A DNA stretch of 44,586 nucleotides. It comes from an uncultured Paraprevotella sp. (GTDB lineage Bacteria > Bacteroidota > Bacteroidia > Bacteroidales > Bacteroidaceae). Each line of letters opens with the position of its first letter. Positions within the stretch are counted from its first letter, which is position 1. The DNA is taken from contig CALUNJ010000009.1 of NCBI GenBank assembly GCA_944321975.1, positions 1 to 44,586 on the forward strand, read 5' to 3'. Positions 23,774-33,530 of this stretch are shown piece after piece. A program made the position numbers and the translations under genes. Below the pieces are notes generated by a model. That model was not told the DNA's origin. It searched no databases and saw nothing but the letters and a program-made list of their open reading frames with translations.

Positions 23774-25276
23774 ATGAAGGGATTAAGAGTAAATATGTTG
23801 TGTTTGTGCCTGTGCCAGGTGTTGTTCGCGCGGGCGCAGTCGGACACTTTGCTGACTTATCATGTGGAGGCATCCGGCAATGTGTCTTCGGGCAGTTATG
23901 CGCCGCTATGGTTCACGGCCAACCGGAACGGTTTGTCAAGCCAGGAACCGAACAGTGCCTACCTGAGGGCGGGGTTGGCCTACCGCCAGGAACTCAGGCG
24001 CGGATGGCGTGTCGGCGCTGGACTTGATCTGGCCGGTGCGGTGAACAGCCCCACGGATTTCATCGTCCAGCAGGCTTATGCCGACATTTCGTGGAGAGTG
24101 TTGAATCTGAGCTTTGGAAGCAAGGAACGCCCGCCTCTCGGCAAGAACCCCCTGTTGAGCAGTGGAGGGATGGTGGAAGGCAACAACGCACGCCCCATTC
24201 CACAAATCCGTGCGGAGATTGCCGATTATTATACGGTGCCGGGCACCAAAGGCTGGTTCGCCTTTAAGGGGTATATTGCTTATGGGTGTTTCACGGACGG
24301 CCGTTGGCAACGCGATTTTGCACAGCCCCACCGCCAGTCCTATGTGCGGAATGTGCTCTACCACAGTAAGGCTTTGATGTTGAAGGTGGGAAACAGGGAA
24401 AAGTTTCCACTGGAAGCGGAGGTCGGTATGTTGATGTCCGCGCAGTTCGGCGGGGAACAGCATCGTTTCCGTACGGACGGCAAAGAAGTCGTGGAAGAGA
24501 TGCCTCATGGTTTGAAAAACTTCGCGAAAGTGTTTTTTGCCCGTTCCGGTGGTTCGGACACTCCGGGAGGCGACCAGGTGAACGTGGAAGGCAACCACGT
24601 CGGGAGCTGGAACTTTGCGTTGAATTATTATTGGCAGGACTGGAAGTTCAGGGCTTATTACGAACATTTCTTCGACGACCACTCGCAAATGTTCTTTGAA
24701 TATGGCCGGTGGAAGGACGGGCATTTGGGATTTGAAGTGACTCTTCCCAAGAACCGTTGGGTGAACACACTGTTGTGGGAAGGTTTGGCCACGAAGCATC
24801 AGTCCGGCCCGATTCTCTACGATGGTGACGAGCGTTTCGAGAATGCAGCTTTCAAGGGCAAACAAATCAGTGCCAATGACGATTATTACAATAATTTCTT
24901 CTATCAGTCTTGGCAACATTATGGCCAGGGAATCGGCAACCCCTTGCTTCCGGGTCCTATATATAATAAGGATGGCAGCTTGAAGTTCAGAAGCAACCGC
25001 GTCAGGGCCAACCACTGGGCTTTCAGTGGCACGCCGACAGAGGAGTGGGGCTACCGTGTGTTGATGTCATATGCCCTTCATTGGGGGCGTTATAACAATC
25101 CGTTGGATCGGATTTGCAAGCAATTCAGTTCGCTGTATGAGGTCACATATTCGCCGAAAGCGTGGGGCGGGTGGCATTTTTCATTGGCTGCGGCTGTAGA
25201 CCACGGGACTTACCTTGGCAATAGCGGAGGCGGAATGTTAACCATAAAGAAGGAGGGAATATGTATAAGGAAATAA
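23774..25276 (+). CDS. Wzi-like capsule assembly outer-membrane protein
   Basis: From ATG 23774 the product has 500 residues, with a signal peptide cut near LFARAQ. The rest is rich in alternating aromatic beta strands, as in an outer-membrane barrel: VSSGSYAPLWFTANRNGLSS, PNSAYLRAGLAYRQEL, NFALNYYWQDWKFRAYYEHFFDDHSQMF, and KNRWVNTLLWEGLATKHQSGP. This pattern matches the Bacteroidetes Wzi-type capsule assembly family, in which E. coli Wzi anchors capsule at the surface. No capsule synthesis genes are nearby. The last 16 bases overlap the next gene, a lipoprotein. Confidence 0.85.
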   Translation: MKGLRVNMLCLCLCQVLFARAQSDTLLTYHVEASGNVSSGSYAPLWFTANRNGLSSQEPNSAYLRAGLAYRQELRRGWRVGAGLDLAGAVNSPTDFIVQQAYADISWRVLNLSFGSKERPPLGKNPLLSSGGMVEGNNARPIPQIRAEIADYYTVPGTKGWFAFKGYIAYGCFTDGRWQRDFAQPHRQSYVRNVLYHSKALMLKVGNREKFPLEAEVGMLMSAQFGGEQHRFRTDGKEVVEEMPHGLKNFAKVFFARSGGSDTPGGDQVNVEGNHVGSWNFALNYYWQDWKFRAYYEHFFDDHSQMFFEYGRWKDGHLGFEVTLPKNRWVNTLLWEGLATKHQSGPILYDGDERFENAAFKGKQISANDDYYNNFFYQSWQHYGQGIGNPLLPGPIYNKDGSLKFRSNRVRANHWAFSGTPTEEWGYRVLMSYALHWGRYNNPLDRICKQFSSLYEVTYSPKAWGGWHFSLAAAVDHGTYLGNSGGGMLTIKKEGICIRK

Positions 25277-25716
25277 GGAAAATAGCCCGGAAGGCATGGC
25301 AAATGGCGGCCTGCCTCTTGTTGACGCTCTGCGTGGCTTGCACGGAGAAAGCGCCGGAATTCCCGGTTTTGGAGAAATATTGGAAGCAGGAGCGCATCGA
25401 GGATAACCGCACGGGGGAATCGCAAGACTGCAAAAGGCTTTTCTGGGCATTGCAAATGGGGGTGTCCGAAATAAAGGATTTGGGAGGGAACGGCTATGGC
25501 ACCTTCCTGTGCCGTTATGAGTATGACGAGGGCGCTTCCACTTTGCGTCTGTATGATTTCAGATTAAGGACGGACCAGTCGGAGGTGGCTGACGAATCCG
25601 ACCTGGCTCATTTCGGAATTCCTTCGGGCGATGTCACATTTGACGTCATGCAGCTTGAGGACGACCACATGATACTCCGTTCGGAAGAGACGACGTTGTA
25701 TTTCCGTTCGTTCTGA
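25261..25716 (+). CDS. small lipocalin-like lipoprotein, function unknown
   Basis: A 151-residue protein with a basic N-terminus, a hydrophobic stretch and a Cys at the end of LLTLCVACTE, consistent with a lipoprotein though the lipobox is not canonical. The mature part (APEFPVLEKYWKQERIED.., ending ETTLYFRSF) is beta-rich and reminiscent of lipocalin-like DUF proteins of Bacteroidales. It overlaps the Wzi-like gene by 16 bases, so the two are co-translated and probably act together at the outer membrane. Confidence 0.8.
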   Translation: MYKEIRKIARKAWQMAACLLLTLCVACTEKAPEFPVLEKYWKQERIEDNRTGESQDCKRLFWALQMGVSEIKDLGGNGYGTFLCRYEYDEGASTLRLYDFRLRTDQSEVADESDLAHFGIPSGDVTFDVMQLEDDHMILRSEETTLYFRSF

Positions 25717-25823
25717 CGGCTTTTCCCGACGCGGGGCAGGAACGATTTCCCGCACATTCAGGATTAATGGCAAATGAAGTGATTTTTTCATCTTTTCTTA
25801 TGCCATAATTCAAAAGAATTTCA

Positions 25824-25831
25824 TAAATTTG
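25824..25831 (+). promoter_or_regulatory. -7 promoter box for GAPDH
   Basis: TAAATTTG matches TAnnTTTG. It leaves an untranslated leader of about 100 bases before the ATG at 25941. Confidence 0.55.
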
Positions 25832-25843
25832 CAGTGCCGATTA

Positions 25844-25875
25844 AAAGGACGCCGCAACGTCCCCGGGTCGGGGGA
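25844..25875 (+). other. tandem small hairpins in the GAPDH leader
   Basis: GGACG/CGTCC around CCGCAA, followed at once by CCCC/GGGG around GGGTC. They sit near the 5' end of the presumed transcript, where such structures can protect mRNA. No known riboswitch fold is recognised. Confidence 0.45.
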
Positions 25876-25928
25876 AACAAAACAAGAGAGTTAGAGAGAA
25901 TGATTCATATTAAAACCTTTAATTTTAA

Positions 25929-26951
<1,023 letters not shown>

Positions 26952-26981
26952 TTCCCGCTCAAGAAAGATAAAAAAAAGTGG

Positions 26982-27012
26982 GCCACCCTCCGGCGGAGGG
27001 TGGCTTTTTTTT
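26982..27012 (+). terminator. GAPDH terminator
   Basis: GCCACCCTCC and GGAGGGTGGC form a perfect 10-bp stem around GGC or CGG, followed by eight T residues; an A run precedes the stem, so it could work in both directions. Confidence 0.95.
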
Positions 27013-27015
27013 GTT

Positions 27016-27023
27016 TATCTTTG
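27016..27023 (+). promoter_or_regulatory. -7 promoter box for miaA
   Basis: TATCTTTG matches TAnnTTTG, placed directly after the GAPDH terminator and 25 bases before the miaA ATG. Confidence 0.55.
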
Positions 27024-27048
27024 TGGCGAAAGACAGAACGGATGGAAC

Positions 27049-27984
27049 ATGGATTTTGATTTGATTACGATTCTTGGCCCTACGGCTTCGGGAAAGACCT
27101 CGCTGGCAGCCGCATTGGCTTTCGAACTACACACGGAAATCATCAGCGCGGACAGCCGGCAGGTGTACCGGAGGATGGACTTGGGCACGGGAAAGGACTT
27201 GGCGGATTATGTGGTGGACGGGGTGCGCATACCCTGTCATCTGATAGACATCGTGGAGCCGGGCACGAAATATAATGTGTTTGAATACCAGCGCGATTTC
27301 CTGGCCGCTTATGAAGAGGTGCGCCGCCGGGGGATGGTGCCGGTACTCTGTGGCGGAACGGGATTGTATCTGGAAGCCGTGTTGAGGGGCTATAGGCTGA
27401 TGCCCGTGCCAGAGGACAAGAACTTGCGCGACAAACTGGCCGGGAAAAGCCTGAAGGAACTGACAGGGATCCTGAAGACTTACAAGCAGTTGCACAATAC
27501 GACGGATGTGGACACCCCGAAACGGGCTGTCAGGGCTATTGAAATTGAAGAGTATTACCGGAGCCATCCGCTTGAAGGGCGGGATTTCCCGGCTTTGCGC
27601 TCGTTGGTCGTGGGCATCGAGATCGGACGGGAGGAACGCCGCCGGAAAATCAGTGAACGGTTGGAGCAAAGGCTGGCGCAAGGCATGGCCGACGAGATCC
27701 GGGGGCTGCTGGACGAAGGGATCGCGCCGGAAGATCTGATTTATTATGGGTTGGAATACAAGTATCTGACGCAGTATGTGGTCGGGCAATTGGGATATGA
27801 CGAGATGTTCAGCCATCTGGAGACTGCCATCCATCAGTTTGCCAAAAGGCAGATGACGTGGTTCCGGGGCATGGAGCGCAGAGGCGTCCCGATACATTGG
27901 TTGGACGCCTCGTTGCCGATGGAGGAAAAAGTGGACCGCATAAAACGCTGGGCCGGAGGCGAAGATTTGGGCGCGGGGGCGTGA
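27049..27984 (+). CDS. miaA: tRNA dimethylallyltransferase
   Basis: MiaA transfers a dimethylallyl group to N6 of A37 in tRNAs reading UNN codons. At 311 residues it has the usual length. The P loop LGPTASGKTS is at about residues 9-18, with SADSRQVYRRMDLGTGK (substrate-binding), HLIDIVEP, VLCGGTGLYLEAVLRG and TPKRAVRAIEI in order, and QMTWFRGMERR near the end. It has its own promoter box between it and the GAPDH terminator. The next gene, 52 bases on, has a separate -7 box. Confidence 0.96.
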   Translation: MDFDLITILGPTASGKTSLAAALAFELHTEIISADSRQVYRRMDLGTGKDLADYVVDGVRIPCHLIDIVEPGTKYNVFEYQRDFLAAYEEVRRRGMVPVLCGGTGLYLEAVLRGYRLMPVPEDKNLRDKLAGKSLKELTGILKTYKQLHNTTDVDTPKRAVRAIEIEEYYRSHPLEGRDFPALRSLVVGIEIGREERRRKISERLEQRLAQGMADEIRGLLDEGIAPEDLIYYGLEYKYLTQYVVGQLGYDEMFSHLETAIHQFAKRQMTWFRGMERRGVPIHWLDASLPMEEKVDRIKRWAGGEDLGAGA

Positions 27985-28003
27985 AAAACCGGATTGTTTT
28001 GAC

Positions 28004-28011
28004 TATATTTG
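28004..28011 (+). promoter_or_regulatory. -7 promoter box for the lipid kinase
   Basis: TATATTTG matches TAnnTTTG, 25 bases before the ATG at 28037. Confidence 0.5.
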
Positions 28012-28036
28012 TGATTAGTTTTATGGAATAGAGCAT

Positions 28037-28963
28037 ATGGAACCGAACCGATGGGGGATTATTTATTGCCCGAAAGAAGGCGTCCGTCACATCCACAAGG
28101 AGTGGGAGGCCATACGTGCTTACTTGGAAGAAAAGGGCGTGGCGTATGATTTCGTCCAGAGCGAAGGCCCCAAGTCCGTGGAGCGTTTGGCTGCCATGCT
28201 GGCAGCCAATGGATATTCGACGTTGGTTGTCGTGGGCGGGGACGCGGCCTTGAACCGAGCCTTGAACGGCGTGTTGTCGCAAGGGGAGAACGTCCGTGGA
28301 CGGCTCGCCCTGGGGGTGATTCCGAACGGGTGGGGGAATGATTTTGCTCATTTTTGGGGATTTGATGAAGACAATTACAAGCAGACGATAGACTGGCTGG
28401 TGAACCGCCGCGTCAGGAAGGTGGACGTGGGGGTCTGCACGCCAGAGGGCAAAGAAGGGGGGAAACCTCGCTATTTCCTCAATTGCGTGAACGTGGGCTT
28501 GGTGGCCAACATCATGAACATCAAGCACAAGACAAGGCGTTTCTGGGGCATGCTCACGTTGTCCCACTTGTCGTCCATGTTTATACTCCTGTTTCAGCGC
28601 ATGGAACACAGAATGCACTTCAAGGTGAACCAAGACGAGATAGACACCAGCGTGATGACGGTGTGCGTGGGGAGCGCGAGAGGGTATGGGCAAACGCCGA
28701 GCGGCGTGCCTTACAATGGTTTGTTGGATGTGTCCGTCGTGTCACATCCGGAAATGTCGCAGATGGTGGAAGCCTTGTGGATGCTTTTCAAGGGACGTTT
28801 CCTGAACCACAAGGCGGTGAGGTCTTACCGCACGAAGCAAGTGTTTTTCTATGACAACGGGAAGGCGATGGTGAGTCTCGACGGGGCGGTATGGGAAAAT
28901 GCCTCCATGCCGATGAGCATCGGGATCCGCCAGGAGTGGATAGACTTCATCATCCCTTCTTGA
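28037..28963 (+). CDS. diacylglycerol/sphingoid-type lipid kinase family protein
   Basis: A 308-residue member of the DAGK catalytic family, which phosphorylates membrane lipids or sphingoid bases with ATP. The nucleotide-binding region is present but altered: the usual GGDGT reads VVGGDAALNRALNGVL (about residues 71-86) and the usual IPxGTGND reads GVIPNGWGNDFA (about 94-105). The C-terminal beta domain has VCVGSARGYGQTPSGVPYNGLLDV and a closing DGAVWE (family DGE). Bacteroidales make sphingolipids, so a sphingoid substrate is possible but unproven. Followed by repeat copy 4. Confidence 0.85.
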   Translation: MEPNRWGIIYCPKEGVRHIHKEWEAIRAYLEEKGVAYDFVQSEGPKSVERLAAMLAANGYSTLVVVGGDAALNRALNGVLSQGENVRGRLALGVIPNGWGNDFAHFWGFDEDNYKQTIDWLVNRRVRKVDVGVCTPEGKEGGKPRYFLNCVNVGLVANIMNIKHKTRRFWGMLTLSHLSSMFILLFQRMEHRMHFKVNQDEIDTSVMTVCVGSARGYGQTPSGVPYNGLLDVSVVSHPEMSQMVEALWMLFKGRFLNHKAVRSYRTKQVFFYDNGKAMVSLDGAVWENASMPMSIGIRQEWIDFIIPS

Positions 28964-29065
28964 GCGATTAGTGGGCCGGCCTGGTGGCAGGGACGGAAAA
29001 ACGGGCTTCTGCACGTGCGGGGAAAGAGAGGGGGGCAGGCATGCGCAAGGGACACTTGTTTTTTC

Positions 29066-29127
29066 CTCTTGAGAAAAAAACAAGAATCGCTTGAGAAAAA
29101 AATGTGAATCGCTTGAGAAAAAAAAGG
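29066..29127 (-). repeat. dispersed intergenic repeat, copy 4 (core only)
   Basis: On the minus strand two 22-base units stand head to tail: CTCAAGCGATTCACA+T7, then CTCAAGCGATTCTTG+T7, then CTCAAGAGG. The right arm seen in copies 1-3 is missing. It lies between the convergent lipid kinase and Crp/Fnr genes. Confidence 0.8.
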
Positions 29128-29340
29128 CTTTTTAGGCGTTTTTGTATGTTTTTGTCTTTTAACGTGTTACGTTTTCATGGGAAAGGTTTCCGGACAAGGT
29201 GCCCCTAAGCGTTCCTGCAGGGTGCGCGGGGATGTCGTGCGATGGGGCGGTCCGGAAATCCCAAGAGGCTGCAAGCCTTTGGGCAGGTTCTTTTTTTGCC
29301 GGCTTCCAATTTCCGCCCTTTCAAGGTGTGCGCCAGTATT
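29128..29340. other. intergenic stretch after repeat copy 4
   Basis: No gene or RNA is evident. A T-rich segment (29128-29170) and ordinary GC-rich DNA lead to the Crp/Fnr stop codon at 29341. Confidence 0.5.
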
Positions 29341-30045
29341 TTATCCGATCCTTGAAATCTGCTCCAGCTTGCCTTCCTCTATGATTTTGATTTTCCGTCC
29401 GTCGATCGCGATGATCTTTTCCGTGGCAAAGTTGGAAAGCGTGCGGCTGGCGTTCGCCGTGGTCATGTTGGAGAGGTTGGCCAAGTCTTCACGCGAAAGA
29501 TAGATGCTTAGTGTGCAACCATCTTCTTCCAGCCCGTAGCTTTCCTTCAGGAACAGGAGGGATTCGGCGAGCCTTCCCCGGATGTGTTTCTGGGTGAGGT
29601 TGACTGTCCTTTCGTCGGCCACTCCCAAGTCGATGGAAAGTTGCCGGATGAAAAACCATGCCAAATCGTTGTTTTCCCTTACGAGCCGTTGGATGGTGGT
29701 CATGGGAATCATGCCGATGAGCGAGGTTTCGAAAGCCGCTGCGGCGGTCAGGTATTTCTGCTTGGCAAAGTAGGCGCGATAGGCGAAGTATTCCACGGGC
29801 TTGATGACCCTCATGATCTGGTTCCGCCCGCTGGTTCCGTTCTTGAATATTTTCACTTTCCCGTCAAGGAGACACATGAGCCGTGTGGGGAAATCGCCTT
29901 CGCGATAGATCGGCTCATCTTTTTTAAAGGTATAAACCGTGAGATTTTGGGTTAAATATTCCCGTTGTCCAGGATTGAGTGGATTCCACAGGTCGGAGAT
30001 TTTTTCCCAAATCTCTTCTTGGTTATCCATTTCTATTCTGACCAT
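29341..30045 (-). CDS. Crp/Fnr-family transcription regulator
   Basis: A 234-residue regulator. An N-terminal cyclic-nucleotide-binding-type beta roll (about 30-140: VYTFKKDEPIYREGDFPTRLMCLLDGKVKI) is followed by a dimerisation helix and a C-terminal winged helix (about 160-225) with SREDLANLSNMTTANASRTL as the helix-turn-helix. The FNR cluster cysteines are absent and the cAMP phosphate-binding RxS motif is not obvious, so its ligand is unknown. It is divergent from the glycogen operon and may regulate it (inference). A second start at 30030 (MDNQEEIW) is equally possible. Confidence 0.9.
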   Translation of the reverse strand: MVRIEMDNQEEIWEKISDLWNPLNPGQREYLTQNLTVYTFKKDEPIYREGDFPTRLMCLLDGKVKIFKNGTSGRNQIMRVIKPVEYFAYRAYFAKQKYLTAAAAFETSLIGMIPMTTIQRLVRENNDLAWFFIRQLSIDLGVADERTVNLTQKHIRGRLAESLLFLKESYGLEEDGCTLSIYLSREDLANLSNMTTANASRTLSNFATEKIIAIDGRKIKIIEEGKLEQISRIG

Positions 30046-30080
30046 AAAATTGAATTATTACAAATCAGTGTTTATTAATG

Positions 30081-30088
30081 CAAAATTA
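30081..30088 (-). promoter_or_regulatory. -7 promoter box for the Crp/Fnr gene
   Basis: The minus strand reads TAATTTTG, matching TAnnTTTG, 35 bases before the start at 30045. Confidence 0.5.
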
Positions 30089-30203
30089 GTAAATCCGACT
30101 TAAGAATGAAAATATTTGGATTATAAAAACATGTTGTTCGGCATGTTTTTAGTTTTTCTTAAAAAAAAGTGGCGCATAATTTCTCCGGTACGTGAATTTT
30201 TAC

Positions 30204-30211
30204 TATTTTTG
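30204..30211 (+). promoter_or_regulatory. -7 promoter box of the glycogen operon
   Basis: TATTTTTG matches TAnnTTTG, 63 bases before the debranching enzyme start. The 115 bases between it and the opposite Crp/Fnr promoter are AT-rich and would be the place for an operator; no clear palindrome was found. Confidence 0.5.
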
Positions 30212-30274
30212 GAATGAATAAAAGCAATGACAAAATTAGCAATAAAGTGAATAACCTTATATAATTTCAAGACC

Positions 30275-32218
30275 ATGAGTTACATTCATTTTGATAAGAC
30301 CTTGATGACGAATTTGGAAGAGGCTCTGCAGAAAGAGGTTTTGCGTTCGAATCGTTCGGGGGCTTATTCGTGCTCCACGATAGTGGATTGCAACACGCGG
30401 AAGTATCACGGTTTATTGGTGGTTCCCATACCGGAATTGGGCGATGAGAATTATGTGCTGCTGTCGTCGTTGGACGAGACGGTCGTGCAACACGGCGCAG
30501 AGTTCAATCTGGGCCTTCATAAGTATCAGGGGAACAACTTCAGCCCGAACGGGCATAAGTATATCCGCGAATTTAACTGTGATCAGGTGCCCACGACCAT
30601 CTACCGTGTGGGCGGTGTCGTCCTGAAAAAGGAAAAGGTGTTCCAGCACTATGAAAACCGCATCATTATCCGTTACACGCTCTTGGATGCTCATTCGGAG
30701 ACGACCTTGAAGCTCAGGCCTTTCCTGGCTTTCCGTTGCGTGAGGGAATACACGCATGAGAATTCCCGCGTGAACCGGGACTATCAGCAGGTGGCCAACG
30801 GCATCAAGACGTGCATGTATGAGGGCTATCCGGATTTGTACATGCAACTGAACAAAAAAAATGATTTCGTCTTCCAGCCCGATTGGTATCGCGGCGTGGA
30901 GTACCCCAAGGAATTGGAGCGCGGGTATGCTTTCAATGAAGACCTCTACGTGCCGGGCTATTTCGAATTCAAGATCAAGAAAGGCGAGAGCGTGGTGTTT
31001 TCTGCCGGGCTTTCCGAAATCAAGACGACGCAATTGAAACAGATTGCCGACTTCGAGGTTAAAATCCGCACGCCGAGAGACAATTTCTACCATTGCTTGG
31101 TAAATTCGGCCCATCAGTTCTATTATCATGTGGATGGCGAGAACTACATCCTGGCCGGCTATCCGTGGTTTAAATGCCGTGCCCGCGACATGATGATAGC
31201 CCTTCCGGGGTTGACGCTGGCCAATGAGGAGGTGGAACAGTTCGAGATGTGCATGCAGACGATGGAGAAGGGAGTGCGCCAGTTCATGGCCGGCGAGCCG
31301 CTCACGGTCAAGATCCATGAGATGGAATATCCCGACGTGCTTCTATGGACCGTGGCTTGCATCCAGCAATATGCCAAGATCGTGTCAATGGAGAAATGCA
31401 TTGAAAAGTATGGGACGCTGGTGAAAGACATCATGACCTATTTGATAGAAGATCTTCATCCGAGCCTGAGAGTGATGGAAAACGGGTTGGTCTATGCCAA
31501 GGGAAAAGAGAAGGCGATCACGTGGATGAATTCCACGGCCAATGGGCGACCCATCGTCCCGAGGAGCGGCTATATCGTGGAATTTAATGCTTTGTGGTAT
31601 AATAATCTGAAATTCAGTGCGGAAATTTGCCGTGCAAGGGGACACAATGCCGATGAGGAATTGCTGGAGCGCATGGCCGGAAAAGTAGGCCAGTCTTTCC
31701 GTGAAGTGTTCCTCAACGGGCAGGGCTACTTGTTCGATTATGTGGACGAGACCAACGACAGCCCGGATTGGAGCGTGCGTCCCAACATGATTTTTGCGGT
31801 GGCTTTGGAATATTCGCCGTTGACCCTGCCGGAGCGCAAGCAGGTTTTTGACATTTGCACGAAGGAACTGCTCACCCCGAAAGGCTTGCGGTCGCTCAGC
31901 CCGAAAAGCGGCGGTTATAATCCCATGTATGTCGGTCCGCAGATCCAGCGGGACTATGCCTATCATCAAGGCACGTCATGGCCTTGGCTGGCCGGATTCT
32001 ACATGGAGGCATGCCTGCACCTTTACAAGAGGAGCCGGTTGAGCTTCATCGAGCGCGTGCTGGTGGGTTTCGAAGAGGAAATGTTCTCGCATTGCGTGGG
32101 CACGATTCCCGAAATGTTCGACGGCAACCCGCCTTTCCATGCGAGGGGAGCCATTTCTTTTGCCATGAACGTGGCGGAAATCTTGCGAGTTGTGAAGATT
32201 TTGGAATTATATAAATAG
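30275..32218 (+). CDS. glycogen debranching enzyme (amylo-alpha-1,6-glucosidase, GH133)
   Basis: A 647-residue cytoplasmic enzyme that hydrolyses alpha-1,6 branch points. The N-terminal GDE_N beta domain (about 20-240) has SNRSGAYSCSTIVDCNTRKYHGLL. The C-terminal (alpha/alpha)6 domain has GYPWFKCRARDMMIALPGL, ITWMNSTANGRPIVPRSG, EFNALWYNNL and AYHQGTSWPWLAGFYMEA, closely following the family pattern. In related enzymes the segment after ITWM reads DA; here it is NS, a small departure near the substrate site. The GT4 gene follows after 14 bases and GH57 after that, so the three form a glycogen operon. Confidence 0.93.
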   Translation: MSYIHFDKTLMTNLEEALQKEVLRSNRSGAYSCSTIVDCNTRKYHGLLVVPIPELGDENYVLLSSLDETVVQHGAEFNLGLHKYQGNNFSPNGHKYIREFNCDQVPTTIYRVGGVVLKKEKVFQHYENRIIIRYTLLDAHSETTLKLRPFLAFRCVREYTHENSRVNRDYQQVANGIKTCMYEGYPDLYMQLNKKNDFVFQPDWYRGVEYPKELERGYAFNEDLYVPGYFEFKIKKGESVVFSAGLSEIKTTQLKQIADFEVKIRTPRDNFYHCLVNSAHQFYYHVDGENYILAGYPWFKCRARDMMIALPGLTLANEEVEQFEMCMQTMEKGVRQFMAGEPLTVKIHEMEYPDVLLWTVACIQQYAKIVSMEKCIEKYGTLVKDIMTYLIEDLHPSLRVMENGLVYAKGKEKAITWMNSTANGRPIVPRSGYIVEFNALWYNNLKFSAEICRARGHNADEELLERMAGKVGQSFREVFLNGQGYLFDYVDETNDSPDWSVRPNMIFAVALEYSPLTLPERKQVFDICTKELLTPKGLRSLSPKSGGYNPMYVGPQIQRDYAYHQGTSWPWLAGFYMEACLHLYKRSRLSFIERVLVGFEEEMFSHCVGTIPEMFDGNPPFHARGAISFAMNVAEILRVVKILELYK

Positions 32219-32232
32219 GAGGAGAACCGGAT

Positions 32233-33513
32233 ATGAAAGTTTTAATGTTTGGATGGGAGTTTCCTCCTCATATTCTTGGAGGACTCGGTACGGCCAGCTA
32301 CGGCATGACCAAAGGGCTTTCTGCGCAGCCCGACATGGAAATTACTTTTTGCATTCCCAAACCTTGGGGGGATGAAGACCAAAGTTTCCTGAAAATAATC
32401 GGGATGAATAGCGTGCCCATCGTGTGGCGCGATGTGAATTGGGATTATGTGCAAGGCCGCGTGGGGCGTTATATGGATCCGCAATTGTATTATGACCTTC
32501 GCGACCACATCTACGCCGATTTCTCTTATATGTATGTGAACGACTTGGGCTGCATTGAGTTTTCCGGCCGCTATCCGGATAACCTGCACGAGGAAATCAA
32601 TAATTATTCCATCGTGGCCGGTGTCGTGGCCCGCCAGCAGCAGTATGACATTATCCATGCCCACGACTGGCTGACTTATCCGGCCGGAATCCACGCGAAG
32701 CAAGTGAGCGGGAAACCGCTTGTGATTCATGTGCATGCCACTGATTTCGACCGTAGCCGGGGCAACGTGAACCCCACGGTCTATGGCATAGAGAAAAACG
32801 GGATGGATCATGCCGACTGCATCATGTGCGTGAGCGAACTTACGCGCCAGACGGTGATAAACCATTATCATCAGGATCCGGCCAAATGCTTTGCCATGCA
32901 CAATGCCGTTTACCCTTTGGCTCCCGACTTGCAGGCGATTGTGGATCAGCGCAAGCCCAGTTCCGAACGCAAGGAAAAGGTGGTGACTTTCCTGGGGCGT
33001 ATCACGATGCAAAAAGGGCCGGAATATTTCATCGAAGCAGCCAAGCGGGTTCTTGACCGCACGCATAATGTGCGTTTTTGTTTCGCCGGCAGTGGCGACA
33101 TGATGAATGCCATGATTGAAATGGCGGCGGCTTACGGAATTGCCGATCGTTGCCATTTCCCCGGCTTTATGAAAGGCAAGCAAGTGTTTGAATGTTTCCG
33201 TGACAGTGATGTTTACGTGATGCCTTCCGTGTCAGAGCCCTTTGGCATATCTCCGCTCGAAGCGATGCAAAGCGGAGTGCCATCGATTATCAGCAAGCAG
33301 TCTGGTTGTGCCGAGATTCTTTCCAAATGCATCAAGGTGGATTATTGGGACATTGACGCAATGGCCGATGCCATGTATGCCCTTTGCATGTATCCTTCCT
33401 TGCATGATTATCTCCAGGTGGAAGGCAAGAAAGAAGTGGATGGCATCACGTGGGAGAAAGTGGGACAACGCATACGACGGTTGTATGACGAGACGATTCA
33501 AAAATGCAAATAA
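32233..33513 (+). CDS. GT4 glycosyltransferase, glycogen-synthase-like
   Basis: A 426-residue GT-B glycosyltransferase. The N-terminal domain opens LMFGWEFPPHILGGLGTASYGM, carrying the glycine-rich donor/acceptor loop of glycogen synthases; DIIHAHDWLTYPAGI follows. The C-terminal domain has VTFLGRITMQKGPEYFIEAA and the EX7E element EPFGISPLEAM. Between a debranching enzyme and a GH57 amylase, it is probably the glycogen (alpha-glucan) synthase; the donor nucleotide sugar cannot be read from sequence. It is full-length, unlike the GT5-type fragment at 36442-37263. Confidence 0.9.
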   Translation: MKVLMFGWEFPPHILGGLGTASYGMTKGLSAQPDMEITFCIPKPWGDEDQSFLKIIGMNSVPIVWRDVNWDYVQGRVGRYMDPQLYYDLRDHIYADFSYMYVNDLGCIEFSGRYPDNLHEEINNYSIVAGVVARQQQYDIIHAHDWLTYPAGIHAKQVSGKPLVIHVHATDFDRSRGNVNPTVYGIEKNGMDHADCIMCVSELTRQTVINHYHQDPAKCFAMHNAVYPLAPDLQAIVDQRKPSSERKEKVVTFLGRITMQKGPEYFIEAAKRVLDRTHNVRFCFAGSGDMMNAMIEMAAAYGIADRCHFPGFMKGKQVFECFRDSDVYVMPSVSEPFGISPLEAMQSGVPSIISKQSGCAEILSKCIKVDYWDIDAMADAMYALCMYPSLHDYLQVEGKKEVDGITWEKVGQRIRRLYDETIQKCK

Positions 33514-33530
33514 TCAAAAAATACTATGAT

